Positions 35,552 through 46,420 of a stretch of 64,000 bases of DNA are shown one piece after another (the first letter of the stretch is position 1; every line of letters begins with the position of its first letter). The position numbers and the translations under genes were made by a program. A model generated the notes under the pieces. That model made no database searches. It saw only the letters and a program-made list of their open reading frames with translations, and was not told the origin of the DNA. Origin of the DNA: Dromiciops gliroides (Eukaryota; Chordata; Mammalia; Microbiotheria; Microbiotheriidae); NCBI RefSeq assembly GCF_019393635.1, contig NC_057862.1, positions 264,878,441 to 264,942,440 on the forward strand. The letters are read 5' to 3'.

Positions 35552-36072
35552 TGTGTCAAGATAATGGAACTCAGGGGTTCACCTGGAGATTGATCTAAAC
35601 TGATTGAATTGGGGAAAAGCAACTGACTGCTGACTGGTGTACTAGATTGTAAGCACATCTGGCTAGTACTTAAGAAGGTAATTGTTCTCAGAAGCTAAAA
35701 ACTTTGAACTTTACATCGAGACCACCTTTGGGTCCAGTGAACCAATGAATTTGAATGACACTAGCCAATCAGCTTGAAGAACCTCCCATTTCTGGGAGGG
35801 GAACATGAAGCAGGAAGTGGACACTGGGGAAAGGCTTCTTCCTCTTTTGGTGTGAGACATCAGTGTGGTGGCAGAGAACTTCAGAAGTGGGAGGTTTAGG
35901 AAGGCTAGGATTGTCAGGTTATAGGAAATCTGTTCTCAGGCTTTCTCTTTCTTTTATTATCTTTCAATAAACCCTTTAAAAACCTAAACTCATTTATCAG
36001 TGATTTTAGTCAGTTTCCCCAAAAAACTGGGGGGTCAGATTAGAATCCACATTTAGAATTTTAAATAACACA
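35552..36072 (+). mobile_element. Solo LTR, sense, perfect 4-bp duplication
   Basis: Starts TGTGTCAAG, ends ATAACACA, with TAGT at 35548-35551 and 36073-36076; the L1 ORF1 continues cleanly after it. It has CCAAT-type boxes ('gccaatcagcttgaag' near 35783) and an AATAAA near 35966. Same orientation as 57774; inverted relative to its neighbour at 34769. Confidence 0.88.
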
Positions 36073-37380
36073 TAGTCCAATAATTTTCAAATTATCTCTC
36101 CTGGATCTTTTTTCCAAGTCAGTTGTTTTTCCAATGAGATATTTCACATTGCCTTCTATTTTTTTCATTCTTTTGGTTTTCCTTTATTGTTTCTTGATTT
36201 CTCATAAAGTCATTACCTTCCATTTGCTCAATCCTAATTTTTAAGGAGTTATTTTCCCCAGAAATCTTTATTACCTCCTTTTCCATTTGGCTGAATTTTC
36301 AAGGCATTCTTTTCTTCATTGGCTTTTTGTATCTCTTTCACCATTTGGCCCAGTCTGTTTTATAAGGTGTTATTTTCTTCAGTATTTTTGTGCCTCCTGT
36401 ACCAAGCTGTTGACTTTTTTTCATGCTTTTCTTGCATCACTCTCATTTCCCTTTCCATTTTTTCCTCTATCTCTCTTACTTTATTTTCAAATTCCTTTCT
36501 GAGCCCTTCTATGGCTTAGAAGGAGCTTCTTCTGCAGGTATATTTTAATCTTCCTTGTCACCATAGAAATTTTCTAGGGTCAGCATTTTTTTCTGTCTGC
36601 TCATTTTCCAAGCCTATTTCTTGACTTTTAACTCTTTGTTAAAGTGGGGCACAGCTTTCATGCTGGAAGGCATACTGTCCCAAGCTTCAGAGGATTTGTG
36701 GAACTGTTTTCAGAGATACTTCTAGGTATTTGTAAGTTTTTAGTTCTTCCAAGGTGGTATGATTTAAGAAGAGGTATGCTTACCACCCTCCTGGTCTGTG
36801 CTCTGGTCTATAAGCAACCACAGGCCTTCTTTTCTGCCCTGGAACTATGGACAGAATCCCCCTCCACTGTGGCTGCAAGTTCCAGTATGCTTGTGTTCCT
36901 CCCCTGCCTGGGACCACCACCAAAGACTGTGACCTGTATCAGAGCGTTAGCAAAACAACAGAGTCTGCCTCAGTGTTAGCAAAGAGATCCCTGTAATCTA
37001 CTTCTGCCCAATTTTTTGACCCCCTCAACATCTGTGGGCTGATTTCCAGAAGCAGTTCCTGCTGCTGATAATTCAAAGGCTCCAAAGCCTTCCTAGTTTG
37101 CTGTGCCTGGGGCTGTGGCTGCATTAGGCCTGTACCAGCATGGCCTGTGCTGGGCTGTGCTCCACTCTCACCCCAGTACAACAGACCTTTCCTGCTGACC
37201 TTCTAAGTTGATTTCACCCTGTCTTTTTGTGGGTTCTGGTTCTCCAGGAATTGTCTTATGGCATTATTTGAAGGTATTTAGAGGGGTCTTAGGGAGAGCT
37301 CAAGAAAGTCACTACCTTTTCTTCACCATCTGGATTTCACAATTTAGAAAGAAGTTTACAGAACTGACCATCATACTCCA

Positions 37381-37570
37381 AAAAATGAGGACCAGGATTG
37401 TAAAAGCACTGAGAACCGTACTATATGAAGATCATTTGAAAGAACTAGGGATGTATAACCTGGAAAAAAGAAAACTAAATCATTATCTTCAAGTATGTAA
37501 AGAACTGTCATGTCAAAGAAAAAATATACTGGTTTCCATTTTCTGTAAGACAGAACTGGAAGCCATGGTT
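37381..37570 (+). mobile_element. CR1/L3-like LINE, left half
   Basis: 'atttgaaagaactagggatg', 'ataacctggaaaaaagaaaa' and 'cttcaagtatgtaaagaact' match the 3' region of CR1-clade LINEs. The continuation lies at 42480-42600, beyond about 4.9 kb of inserted L1. Confidence 0.7.
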
Positions 37571-38649
37571 GTATTGGAGGAAGGAAAGAGGGTATTTAGG
37601 AGAAACCATTGTGGGTCTTAGAAGGATCTGTGGTAGCTACAGCAATTATAGGAGTTCTCAACCCAGAGATAGTAACGGGTGGAGGTGGAGGGGAAAAGGG
37701 GTGGTTAGCAACTGGTCAGAAAAAGATTACATCAGACCCTTGTATCAACACTGGTTGCAGAAGTAGGCACTGTTTGGCAACTCCATTGCACATGCTCAGA
37801 TTCAGGTCACAGTTCCAGGAAAGAAAAGAATACTTGCAAAGGATTAGGGGTCCTGGTCATAATTTCAGGGCAGAAAGGAGGTCTAACACTTGTGATTGAA
37901 AGGGAGCAAGGATCCTTCCTGAGTAAAAACCAGAGGACAGATTAGGAGAGCAGTGAGTACACCTCTACCAGGATCACACCATTTTGGAATTACCAGTAAC
38001 TTACAAACTTGCAAATCTAGCTGGAAAAAAACAGCAAATAGTTCAAAAAAGCCTGAAGCTTGGGGCAGATTCCCCACCATCACCAAGGTGAGGAGAGTTC
38101 AGCTTTAAAATAAAGTTCAAAGTCAAGAAAGAGGCTGAGAAAATGAGAAAACACCAAGAAAAAATTCAACCATAGAAAGCTATTACAATGACAGAGAAAA
38201 GCAAGACACAAACTCAGAAGACAATGACAAAAAAACAGTAACAAGCAAAGCCTCAAAGAAAAATGCTGATTGGACATAAACTTGAAAAGAATTCCTGAAA
38301 GAGTTATAGGAAGAGCAAAAAAAAAAAATTAAATCAAATGAGTGGTAGAGGAAAAATTAGTAAAATAAATGAGAGAAATACAAGAAAATTGTGGGGGAAA
38401 GAATTAAAAGCTTGGTAAGAGGCACCAAAAATGCTGAAGAAGATACCTTAAAAAGTGAATTGACCAAATGGTAAAAAAGAAATACAAAACTTCACTGAAG
38501 AGAGTAATTCCTTAAATATTAGCATTGGGAAAGTGGGAGCTAATGACTGCATGAGACATTAAGAAACAATAAAGGTCAAAAGAATGAAAAATAGGAGAAG
38601 TGTGAAATATTTCATCAGAAAAATAATTGATTTTTTAAAAATAGATTGC

Positions 38650-38799
38650 GGGGGCGGCTAGGTGGTGCAGTGGATAAAGCACTGGCCCTGGATTCAGGAG
38701 GACCTGAGTTCAAATCCGGCCTCAGACATTTAACACTTACTAGCTGTGTGACCCTGGGCAAGTCACTTAACCCTCATTGCCCCACCAAAAAAAAAAAAT
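38650..38799 (+). mobile_element. tRNA-derived SINE
   Basis: Head 'gggggcggctaggtggtgca', poly-A tail and target duplication 'aaaaatagattg' on both sides. Confidence 0.94.
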
Positions 38800-39135
38800 A
38801 GATTGAGGAGAGATTCTTTAATTGTACTATCTGAAAGCCATTGTTTTTTAAATTAACCTAGACATCATCTGTCAAGAAATTATGAGGTCCACTGATCATC
38901 TCCTGAAAGATATCCCCCCAAAAAAATTCCCAGGAATATTATAGCCAAATTCCAGAGTTCCTGGGTCAAGCAGGAAATACTAAAAGCAGCCAAAAAGAAA
39001 ACATTCAAATCCCATGGATCCCAGTCAGGATCATACCAGATTTAGCAGCTACCATGCTAAAGGAGCAAAGGACCTAGAATATGATATTCTGTAAGGCAAA
39101 GGAGCTAGGATTACAATGAAAAATAACCTACCAGC

Positions 39136-40007
39136 TGTTAGGGCCAAATTTAGTATGGGAAAGTTAATTGGGTGGCTTGCTGTAATATTGGGTTCAGAAA
39201 ATAATGGGGGACCTCTAGGTCCAGAGTTTCCCCTTCTCCAAACTTCCTCTTTTTCAGTTATGTCTCCCAGACTAATAAGAAAGGAGATTAACAGCCTCTT
39301 TTTCACAAATAAATCAGGTTTTATTAATGGGAACAAAATTTATAACACAAGTGGGGTTAATAAAGCCAGGGACAATGAGAAAGGGGATAGAGAAAAGGAA
39401 AATATGACCCTCTTCCCAGATGGTTAGAATTTAAATCTCTAGGGTAAAAAGGCCCCAGCTACCTTGAATAAGCTTTGATTCCTCAGCTGCTCAGAACAGC
39501 TTGGGCCTGGCAAAAACTAACTCAAACCCTAAATTTGTTTCCAGTTCAGCTGGCTTAACAAGCCAACCTCACTTCAACAACACAAACTCACCACCACCTG
39601 GAATCTGTAGTTCCAGTTAGAATCAGCTTTGCAGTCTCTCCTGATTAGGTCCAAAGATAAAAACAAACTAGCTCCTCTTTCTCTCTCTATCTTCTTTCCC
39701 TCCCTAAGTACTCTCTCCCCCTTCCTGCCTCTCTCACAGCAAGGGTGGTTCTATAGCAAGGCTGAGTCTCCAATTGGTTTAACATACCCCCTGAGCTGTC
39801 CCCATTATAATTTGACCAGGCCCATGTGGGTGTGGGGAAACTCCTAGGTGGGCGTTAGGTACTTTAGTTTGATACTTTGATTCAATAAATGTTCTTTGTG
39901 TTGTTTGTTCCTATAATCTCTTAAAATACATACCCATCTTCTCTTAGCCTTCATGATGAAGCAAAGATGGGGTTATAAAAACTCCAAATCACAATTAATT
40001 CCTTACA
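39136..40007 (-). mobile_element. Solo LTR of a different family, perfect 4-bp duplication
   Basis: TGTTAGGG...CCTTACA with CAGC at 39132-39135 and 40008-40011; L1 ORF1 'cagcaaaactgag' resumes at once. On the minus strand a CCAAT box ('ccaattggagactc', near 39773) precedes a TATA-like 'ctatagaacc', and AATAAA lies in 'ttaataaaacctg' near 39325. Length 872 bp. Not similar to the 503-bp LTR family. Confidence 0.85.
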
Positions 40008-40047
40008 CAGCAAAACTGAGTAAAATCCTTCCTTAAATGAATATTTT

Positions 40048-40195
40048 GTTTTGTTTTGTTTTGTTGGGGGGGGTTGTTTGTTTTGGTTTTTTGTTTGTTT
40101 TGGGGGGAGGGCAATGGGGGCTAAGTAACTTGCCCAGGGTCACACAGCTAGAATCCAGGGCCGGTGTTTTATACACTGCACCATCCAGCTGCCCC
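40048..40195 (-). mobile_element. tRNA-derived SINE, antisense, internally deleted
   Basis: A G/T-rich tail, 'ggcaatgggggctaagtaac', then a jump from 'cacacagctag' to 'aatccagggccggtg' (about 45 bp lost), then 'ccagctgccccc'. Target duplication 'ccttaaatgaatattt' on both sides. Confidence 0.92.
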
Positions 40196-41310
40196 CTTAA
40201 ATGAATATTTAATGATATAGAAGACTTTTAAAAGTTCCTGATGAAAACAACAGAGCTGAATATAGACTCAAGACTCAAGAGAAGCATAAAAAGAGAAAAC
40301 ATACAGGACCTAATAAGGCTAAACTCTTTATATTCCTTTTTGGGAAGGTGACACATGAAACTCTTAAGAACTTTTTCACTATAGCCATTAGAAGAAGTCT
40401 ACGTAGGCAAAGAAAATGGGTATAAGTAGATTATGTTTGGATGATTTCATAAAAGGAGGGATGAGAAAATGGATGTACTGGGAGAAGGAGGAGGAGAGAA
40501 AAAGAATAGGGGGACTTATCTCACATAAGGAAGAATTTTTACAGTGGAGGGAGAAATGGAGGTGGGGCAAGCAATGTTTGAACCTCACTCTCATCTGAAT
40601 TGGTTCTCAAAGGGAAAAACATATATGAAAATTCAGTTGGCCATAGAAACCTGTCATATCTAGCAGGAAGTAGGAGATGAATGAGATAAGAAAAGGGGGA
40701 GACAAAGACTTCCCCAAAAAGAGAAAAAGACCTACTTGTACAAAAATATTTATAGCAGCTCTTTTTGTGGTGGTTAAGAATTGGAAATAAAAGGAATGTC
40801 CATCAATTGGGAAATGGCTAAACAAGCTGTGGTATATGATGGCAATGGAATACTACTGTGCTATAAGAAATGACAAGCAGGATGATTTCAGAAAGGCCTG
40901 GGAAGACTTGTATAAACTGATATATAGTGAAATAAGCAGAACCAAGAGAATATTGTGCACAGAGAAAACAATATTGTTTGATGAAGAACTGTGAATGGCT
41001 TAACCATTCTCAGTAATATAATGATTATCTTAATCCCAAAGGACTAATGATGAAGCATACTATCCACCTCCAAAGAAAGAACTGATATTAATTGAACACA
41101 GACTGAGTCATGCTATTTTTCACTTTCTTTCATTTTTTCTTTTATCCAAGTTTTCTTATACAAAATGACTAATATGGTAATGTTTTACATCATTTTATAT
41201 GTATAACCCACATCTGATTGTTTGCTGCCTTGGCAAGGGAAAAGGGGAGGGAGGGAAGGAAGGATAAAATTTGGAACTCAAAACTATAAATAAAAATGTT
41301 TATTTTTTTA

Positions 41311-42470
41311 AGGAAAGAAAAGGGAGATAGAGGGTGACAAAAGGGAAGACAGATTAAGGGATGCATGGTCAGAAGCAAAAAAAGACTTTTGAAGAGGGAC
41401 AGGGAAGAAAAAGAGAGGGATAAACAGAAGAAAATAGGATGGAGGGAAATGCACAGTGATCAAAACTGTGAATGTAAGTGCAATGAACTCACCCATAAAA
41501 GAGAAGTAGATAACAGAATGGATTAGAAATCAGAATCCAACAATGTCTAATAAGAAACACACTTGAGAAAGAAAGACATACACATTAGAATGAGTTTGAG
41601 CAGAAGCTATCTTGCTTTTGCTGAAGCAAAGAAAGTGGGGTAGCAATCATGATCATAGACAAAACAAAAGCAAAAAGAAACCTAATTAAAAGAGATAATC
41701 AGGGAAACAATATTTTGCTTTTAAAAATTAAAATAATATCAATATTTTACAGCAAATTTATCTGAGAAAATCAGGCTTAATTTCTCCAATATATAGGGAA
41801 TTGAGTCAAATCTTGGAAACTAATGCACAACTGGAATTGTGAAGTGATCCAGCCATTCTGGAGAACAATTTGGAACTATGTTTAAAGGGCTATAAATCTG
41901 CACAGACCTTTTAATCTAACAGTACCACCACTAAATCTGTATCCCAAACAGATCAAAGGAAAAAGGAAAAGGACTTATATATACAAAAATATTTATAGCA
42001 GCTCCTTTGGTGGTTTTTGGAAGAATTCAAAATATAGGGGATGTCCATCGATTGAGGAATGGCTGAACCAGTTGTGGTATATAATAGTATTGTTATAAGA
42101 AATGAGAAGGAGGTATGGTTTCAGAAAAATATGATGCAAACTGAACTGATACAAAATGAAGTAAGCAGAACCAGGAGAACATTGTACACAGTAACAGCAA
42201 TACTTTAATGATGATCAGCTTTGTAAGACTCATGATGAAAAATGCTCTCCATCCCCAGAGAACTGGTAATCTGAGTACTGACTAAAGCATACTTTTTTCA
42301 CTTACTTTATTTTTCTTGATTTTATTTAACATGGCTAATTTGGAAATGTTCTGCATGACTTTACGTGTATAATTTATATTGCTTGCCTTCTCCATGGGTG
42401 AGAGAGGGAGAAAATTTGGAATTCAAAAAAATTTTAAATGAATGTTAAAATAAACTAAAATTATTTTTAA
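41311..42470 (+). mobile_element. Internally deleted L1: spacer, endonuclease stub, ORF2 C-terminus, 3'UTR
   Basis: 5'-truncated in the spacer; ORF2 starts near 41456 ('tgaatgtaagtgcaatgaac'). The endonuclease N-terminal part runs to about 41740 and then jumps to the last part of ORF2 ('tctgagaaaatcaggcttaa'). 3'UTR to 42470. It directly follows the 3' end of the preceding element. Confidence 0.82.
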
Positions 42471-42479
42471 AAGAAAAAG

Positions 42480-42600
42480 TAGTAAGTTTCCTGTCACTGG
42501 AGATTTCCAAAAAGTCCATTTCTCAGGATTTTCCTGCTCGGGTATAATTTGGATTAGATGTCTTTTGAGGTCTCTTCTTATGAGATTCTACATGATATGT
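42480..42600 (+). mobile_element. CR1/L3-like LINE, right half
   Basis: 'cctgtcactggagatttcca', 'ggattagatgtcttttgagg' and 'gagattctacatg' match the end of CR1/L3-type elements and continue the fragment at 37381-37570. Confidence 0.7.
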
Positions 42601-43499
42601 TGGGGTAACCATACTCTAGACATCTCCCAATCCACACTAAAAGGTCTTTCTCCCAGAGATAGGCTGCTTGCATCTCCCTCTCAGAGTTTTAGGATTGCCC
42701 CACATGGTTTTAGGTGTTTTTCTAATGCTATTGACTTGAGACCACATGCTGATTTATTCTCCTCATTATCAATCATAGTGATTAATGCACAAATATTATT
42801 TGACCAACTAACATCAATTAGTAAAAATAATTTGTAGAAACAAAGGGATATTTCCCAAGAAGCTATAGAAAGAAGTACAGACATTCCCCACCCCCAGTAT
42901 CTAGAAGCACACACCACCTATAATTACCTCAGTCTTTGGAGGTAGTAGGTCCAAACTCAAACCCTTTTCTGCCAGCCATTTGCCCCATAAAATTCACTTA
43001 TGAATGTATAATTGCAGGATACATTGGCATCTGAGTTACTGCTGATTTTGGCTTCCACCACTTGATGCCACAGCTGGTATCAAACTCTGGACAGAATTCC
43101 CATCATTGGATTTTTGATGGTTCACTCTCATGACCTTTTAAAGTTTACAAGGTTATGCCCATCTCTAATACTCCAAAACTAAAAGCAGGAAAGAATTACA
43201 GAGAAGCAAAAAACAGAGATCTCTATTCACAACAACTTATAGGCCTGGGAAGGTATAAAACTTTTCTCTTCCAACTATGTCTTCCCTTGATGACAGCCAA
43301 GCAGAAAAGAAAAAACTAGAGTCTTTTGAATACATTTTTAGTTCCAACTCCTCAGCTGTAAACTGAAGCAAACCTCTCTTAAATGGAATTTAGATCTCTC
43401 ATTCCCTAAAGGGGAAGATCAAAGAACACGAAGACCAATTCTCCAAAGGCCACTTCTTGAGATTTAAATCCCCTTCTTCCCAAAAGGGAAGGAAAACCA
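42601..43499. other. Unassigned DNA
   Basis: No recognisable gene or repeat. Moderately balanced base composition. Confidence 0.4.
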
Positions 43500-44530
43500 A
43501 AGACAATGCCTGTAAAATTAAAGGTTTTTATTAAGCAGGAAAGAAAAGAAAAGAAAAATTTAATATGCTGCATGGTACTATCCAACCAATGCTGAATAGG
43601 ACATTTTTAAAAAAGGCAGTTAAGGTATTCTGGAGGGGAAAGCAGGCTTAGTCAGTGGGTTCCATTCTCAGTGGGAAGGGGAGTGAAGAATTTCAGGAGT
43701 CAAGGAGATGGTCTTTCATACACAAATCAGAAAGCATACTTGATTAGGAGATCTCTCAAAAAAAAAAAAAAAAACAGGTTAATTCTGAGAGTCCCATAAC
43801 CAAAGTTGGGACAGAGTCTTATAATTTGCTATCAGGTAAGATAGGAATGTCTCTTTAAGATCCAAAGACCATTATCATCAAATAGTTCAGGATCTGCTTC
43901 AGTCCTGGGATGAGCTGATTTTCCAGCTAGGTTGACTTTGGTCATTGCAAAGGATTATTGGTATGTTAGCCAATGCAGCCAATCCTCATGTTGTTCTGAT
44001 TACCTGGATAAGTGGAGGACTCGAGCATATCAAGACAGTTATTTTCAGCCAATCAAAAGGCCCCTCTTCTTCTCACGTTAAGCAGACCAAAAACAAGACC
44101 TTCACAGGATCATTATGAGTTTGCAGAACCACATCCACCAAATCTTTTACTAAAAGGGGATGGGAGCCGCTCAACACACTGCTCATATTGATAATATGTT
44201 TCTGGCTGGAGACACTGGCTCTAAGAACATTCCAGTTACTATAGGCTTACTCTTTAAGGAATATAGTCCCTGTAAGAAACAGGTGAAGACCACCTCCTCA
44301 AAATAAATTCTTTCAGAGGCAACTTTTGTATGACAAAAGCCTTTATTCCATTCTCATGAGAATGGGCATCCACAGTAAAACCAATTAGTGAGTACCAGTG
44401 CTGACAGTGTGTAGCCCATATTTATCCTGAGCCCTGATTCAGTAATTCCCTCCCCTGAGTCACTATAGGTTGCTAGGCTCAGGTTCACAATCTTCCTGGA
44501 AGAGTTCTAACTAAATTCCCCATGATATGT
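43500..44530 (-). mobile_element. Possible LTR-derived segments, antisense
   Basis: On the minus strand there are two polyadenylation-type signals ('gcttaataaaaacc' near 43520 and 'ggaataaaggc' near 44340) and upstream CCAAT-like boxes ('gattggct' near 44048 and 43975). Ends and target duplications were not found, so the call is tentative. Confidence 0.35.
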
Positions 44531-44854
44531 TACCCCTCCCATCCATATATAACTTCATGCAACCCATATCAAAAATGGGGTGGAGATTTTAGGCATGAGA
44601 GGAGAATTTAATATTAAAAAGTCTATTAAGCAAGCACAGTAGTGACTAAGGTTGAACTTTTACCTACTTTTACTAGAACACTGGCAAGAGTCAGCTCAAA
44701 TTAGTTTTTATCATTTCTCCCTCTAACTCAGATTCTTGAGTTGACCTAGTTTAATAGATAATATTGCCTTGCTGTTCCTTATATGCTTTTCCCTAACTGA
44801 GAAGAGTCCACTACTTTAACCAGTTGTTACTGTATCTCACAATCCTTCAAGGGA

Positions 44855-44944
44855 AAAATGAATATTTAATGAAATAAAGGACTTAATGAAAAGATCAGAG
44901 CTTTAATAGACAATTTGACTCAAGAGACATATAAAAAGGTAAAC
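44855..44944 (+). mobile_element. L1 ORF1 3'-terminal fragment
   Basis: 'gaaaagatcagagctttaat' and 'gactcaagagacatataaaa' match the end of L1 ORF1. It stops exactly where the next L1 5' end begins. Confidence 0.65.
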
Positions 44945-45998
44945 ATGGGGGAATTCTGGTGCTAAAATGGCAGAATAAGGAAGGAACCCTCTGAAACTCC
45001 CCCAAATTTCCCCTCCAAACCAATAGAAAACTGCCTTGGAATCAATCTAGGAGCAGGGAAGCAGCTTATAAGCCTGGCAGGAAAGGTCTGTCTTACCTAG
45101 GTGGGAGAGGAATGAAGTCTAAGAGCAGCAGCAGCAGCTGGGCTCCCAGCAGTAGACCAGCAGCAGGACTCTAAGCCTGGGGCAAGACACCAATGTGGCC
45201 CAGCCCTCCTGCAAACCAGCAGCCCCCTAGGCAAGTGAGTAGTCTGGGCAACATAGCAAGGACCCTCATGAGTCACTCCACCCAAGCACAAACTACCAGG
45301 GAGGCCTTGATCCTACTGCTGACCAGTAGTGAAGGTTACCCCTGCCCCAACACTGGACAACAGGAAGATCCCACCCATGGGGCCAATAGCAGAGGGACTC
45401 TATTACCATAGCAACCCAGCAGCAAGGCCCCAACACTTGGGCAGATTTGCAACAAAATTATTCCTCTAGGACCTGCTAAGAGGGAAACATAGCAACCCAG
45501 CTTCAGGGCACTACCCCTGGTACGAAGAAACAACAAGATCCCTCCTCTAGGGCCACCAGGAAGATGCTATTAACTATAGCAATCCAGCAATCCAGGACAC
45601 CACCCCTGGAGAAGTCCAGGCCACAGCCAGGAGAGACAGAAAGGGAGAAATAATCCCCAATAACAGTCAGAGGAGAAGCTTACATCTACACCCTACAGCC
45701 CAGTGAAAGCCACCAGTATGACCTAGAGTCTCAGCAAAAAAACTTTGGACAGTATAGGACTCAAGCCCAACTCTCTCATAAAAACATTGTCACCAAAAAA
45801 AAGTATAAAAATGAGCAAAAAATGAAAAAAAAGAAGGTTGACTGTAGAAAGTTACTATGGTGATAGGTAAGATCAAGGCATAAACTTAGAGGAGGAGAAT
45901 AGTGCCAAAATGAAGCTACAAAGAAAAATGCAAATTGGTCTCAGGCCAAAAAAAGAATTCCAGTAAGACCTTAAAATGGACTTTAAAAAGCAAATTGG

Positions 45999-46125
45999 TG
46001 TAGGTAGGTGTCACCAGCCCTGAATTCAGGAGAAACTGAGTTCAAATATTGTCTCAGACACTTGATACTTACTAGCTGTGTGACCCTGAGCAAATCACTT
46101 AACTCTAATTGACCTAAAAAAAAAG
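45999..46125 (+). mobile_element. tRNA-derived SINE, short head
   Basis: 'taggtaggtgtcaccagccc' then a normal body and A tail. Flanks 'aaaagcaaatt' on both sides. Confidence 0.88.
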
Positions 46126-46249
46126 CAAATTAGAGAAGTAAAAGAAACATTGGGAAAAGAAATTAAAGTAATGTAAGAGAACCATAAAAAAGAGTGAATA
46201 GCATGAGAAAATGTATACCAAAATAACTCCCTAAAAACAGAATTAGCCA

Positions 46250-46420
46250 GAGGCAGCTAGGTGTCACAGTGGTTAGAGCATTGACCCTGGAGTCAGGAGG
46301 ACCTGAGTTCAAATCTGGCCTCAGACCCTTGACACTTACTAGCTGTGTGACCCTGGGCAAGTCACTTAACCCCAATTGCCTCACCAAAAACAAACAAACA
46401 AACAAAAACAACCACAAAAC
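46250..46420 (+). mobile_element. tRNA-derived SINE
   Basis: Head 'aggcagctaggtgtcacagt', tail (CAAA)n. Target duplication 'acagaattagcca' on both sides. Confidence 0.93.

Larger units (their letters stand above)
34590..36604 (-). pseudogene. L1-derivative ORF1, split by two LTRs
   Basis: ATG at 36604 reads 'MSRQKKMLTLENFYGDKED' then a stop. Coiled-coil sequence lies at 36500-36080, the RRM part at 35540-35300 and the C-terminal domain at 34765-34590. Broken by stops and by LTRs at 35552-36072 and 34769-35288. Confidence 0.82.
33528..37345 (-). mobile_element. ORF1-only (HAL1-like) L1 derivative, full-length 5'UTR
   Basis: Minus strand: 5' start near 37345 ('gaaatccagatggtgaagaa', with YY1-like AGATGG), long 5'UTR to 36605, ORF1 36604-34590, spacer 34589-34020, then directly the 3'UTR ('atgacaagcaggatactctc' at about 34010) to the end at 33528. 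ORF2 is entirely missing. Two LTRs are nested inside ORF1 (34769-35288 and 35552-36072). Confidence 0.85.
38139..40290 (+). pseudogene. L1-derivative ORF1, three insertions
   Basis: Starts at a plausible ATG ('MRKHQEKIQ', then a stop). Coiled-coil sequence runs from about 38340 to 38640, the RRM part at 38870-39110 ('gaatattatagccaaattcc') and the last C-terminal residues at 40213-40290. Disrupted by SINE, LTR and SINE insertions and by several stops. Confidence 0.75.
37571..41309 (+). mobile_element. ORF1-only (HAL1-like) L1 derivative, sense
   Basis: 5'UTR (37571-38138), ORF1 (38139-40290 with insertions), partial spacer (40300-40715), then the final codons of ORF2 ('acaaaaatatttatagcagc' at 40740) and 3'UTR to 41309. 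Endonuclease and RT are absent. A SINE (38650), an LTR (39136) and an antisense SINE (40048) are nested in ORF1. Confidence 0.8.

Noticed and set aside
34769..36072. One provirus or palindrome formed by the two inverted LTRs
   Set aside because: Each sits in a separate part of the L1 ORF1 with L1 sequence between them; 35552-36072 has its own TAGT duplication, so they are independent insertions.
36644..36979. 111-codon open frame on the plus strand
   Set aside because: Antisense of the L1 5'UTR of the element at 33528-37345.
37208..37621. 137-codon open frame on the plus strand
   Set aside because: Runs through the antisense of an L1 5'UTR and into a CR1/L3 fragment; a chance frame across two repeats.
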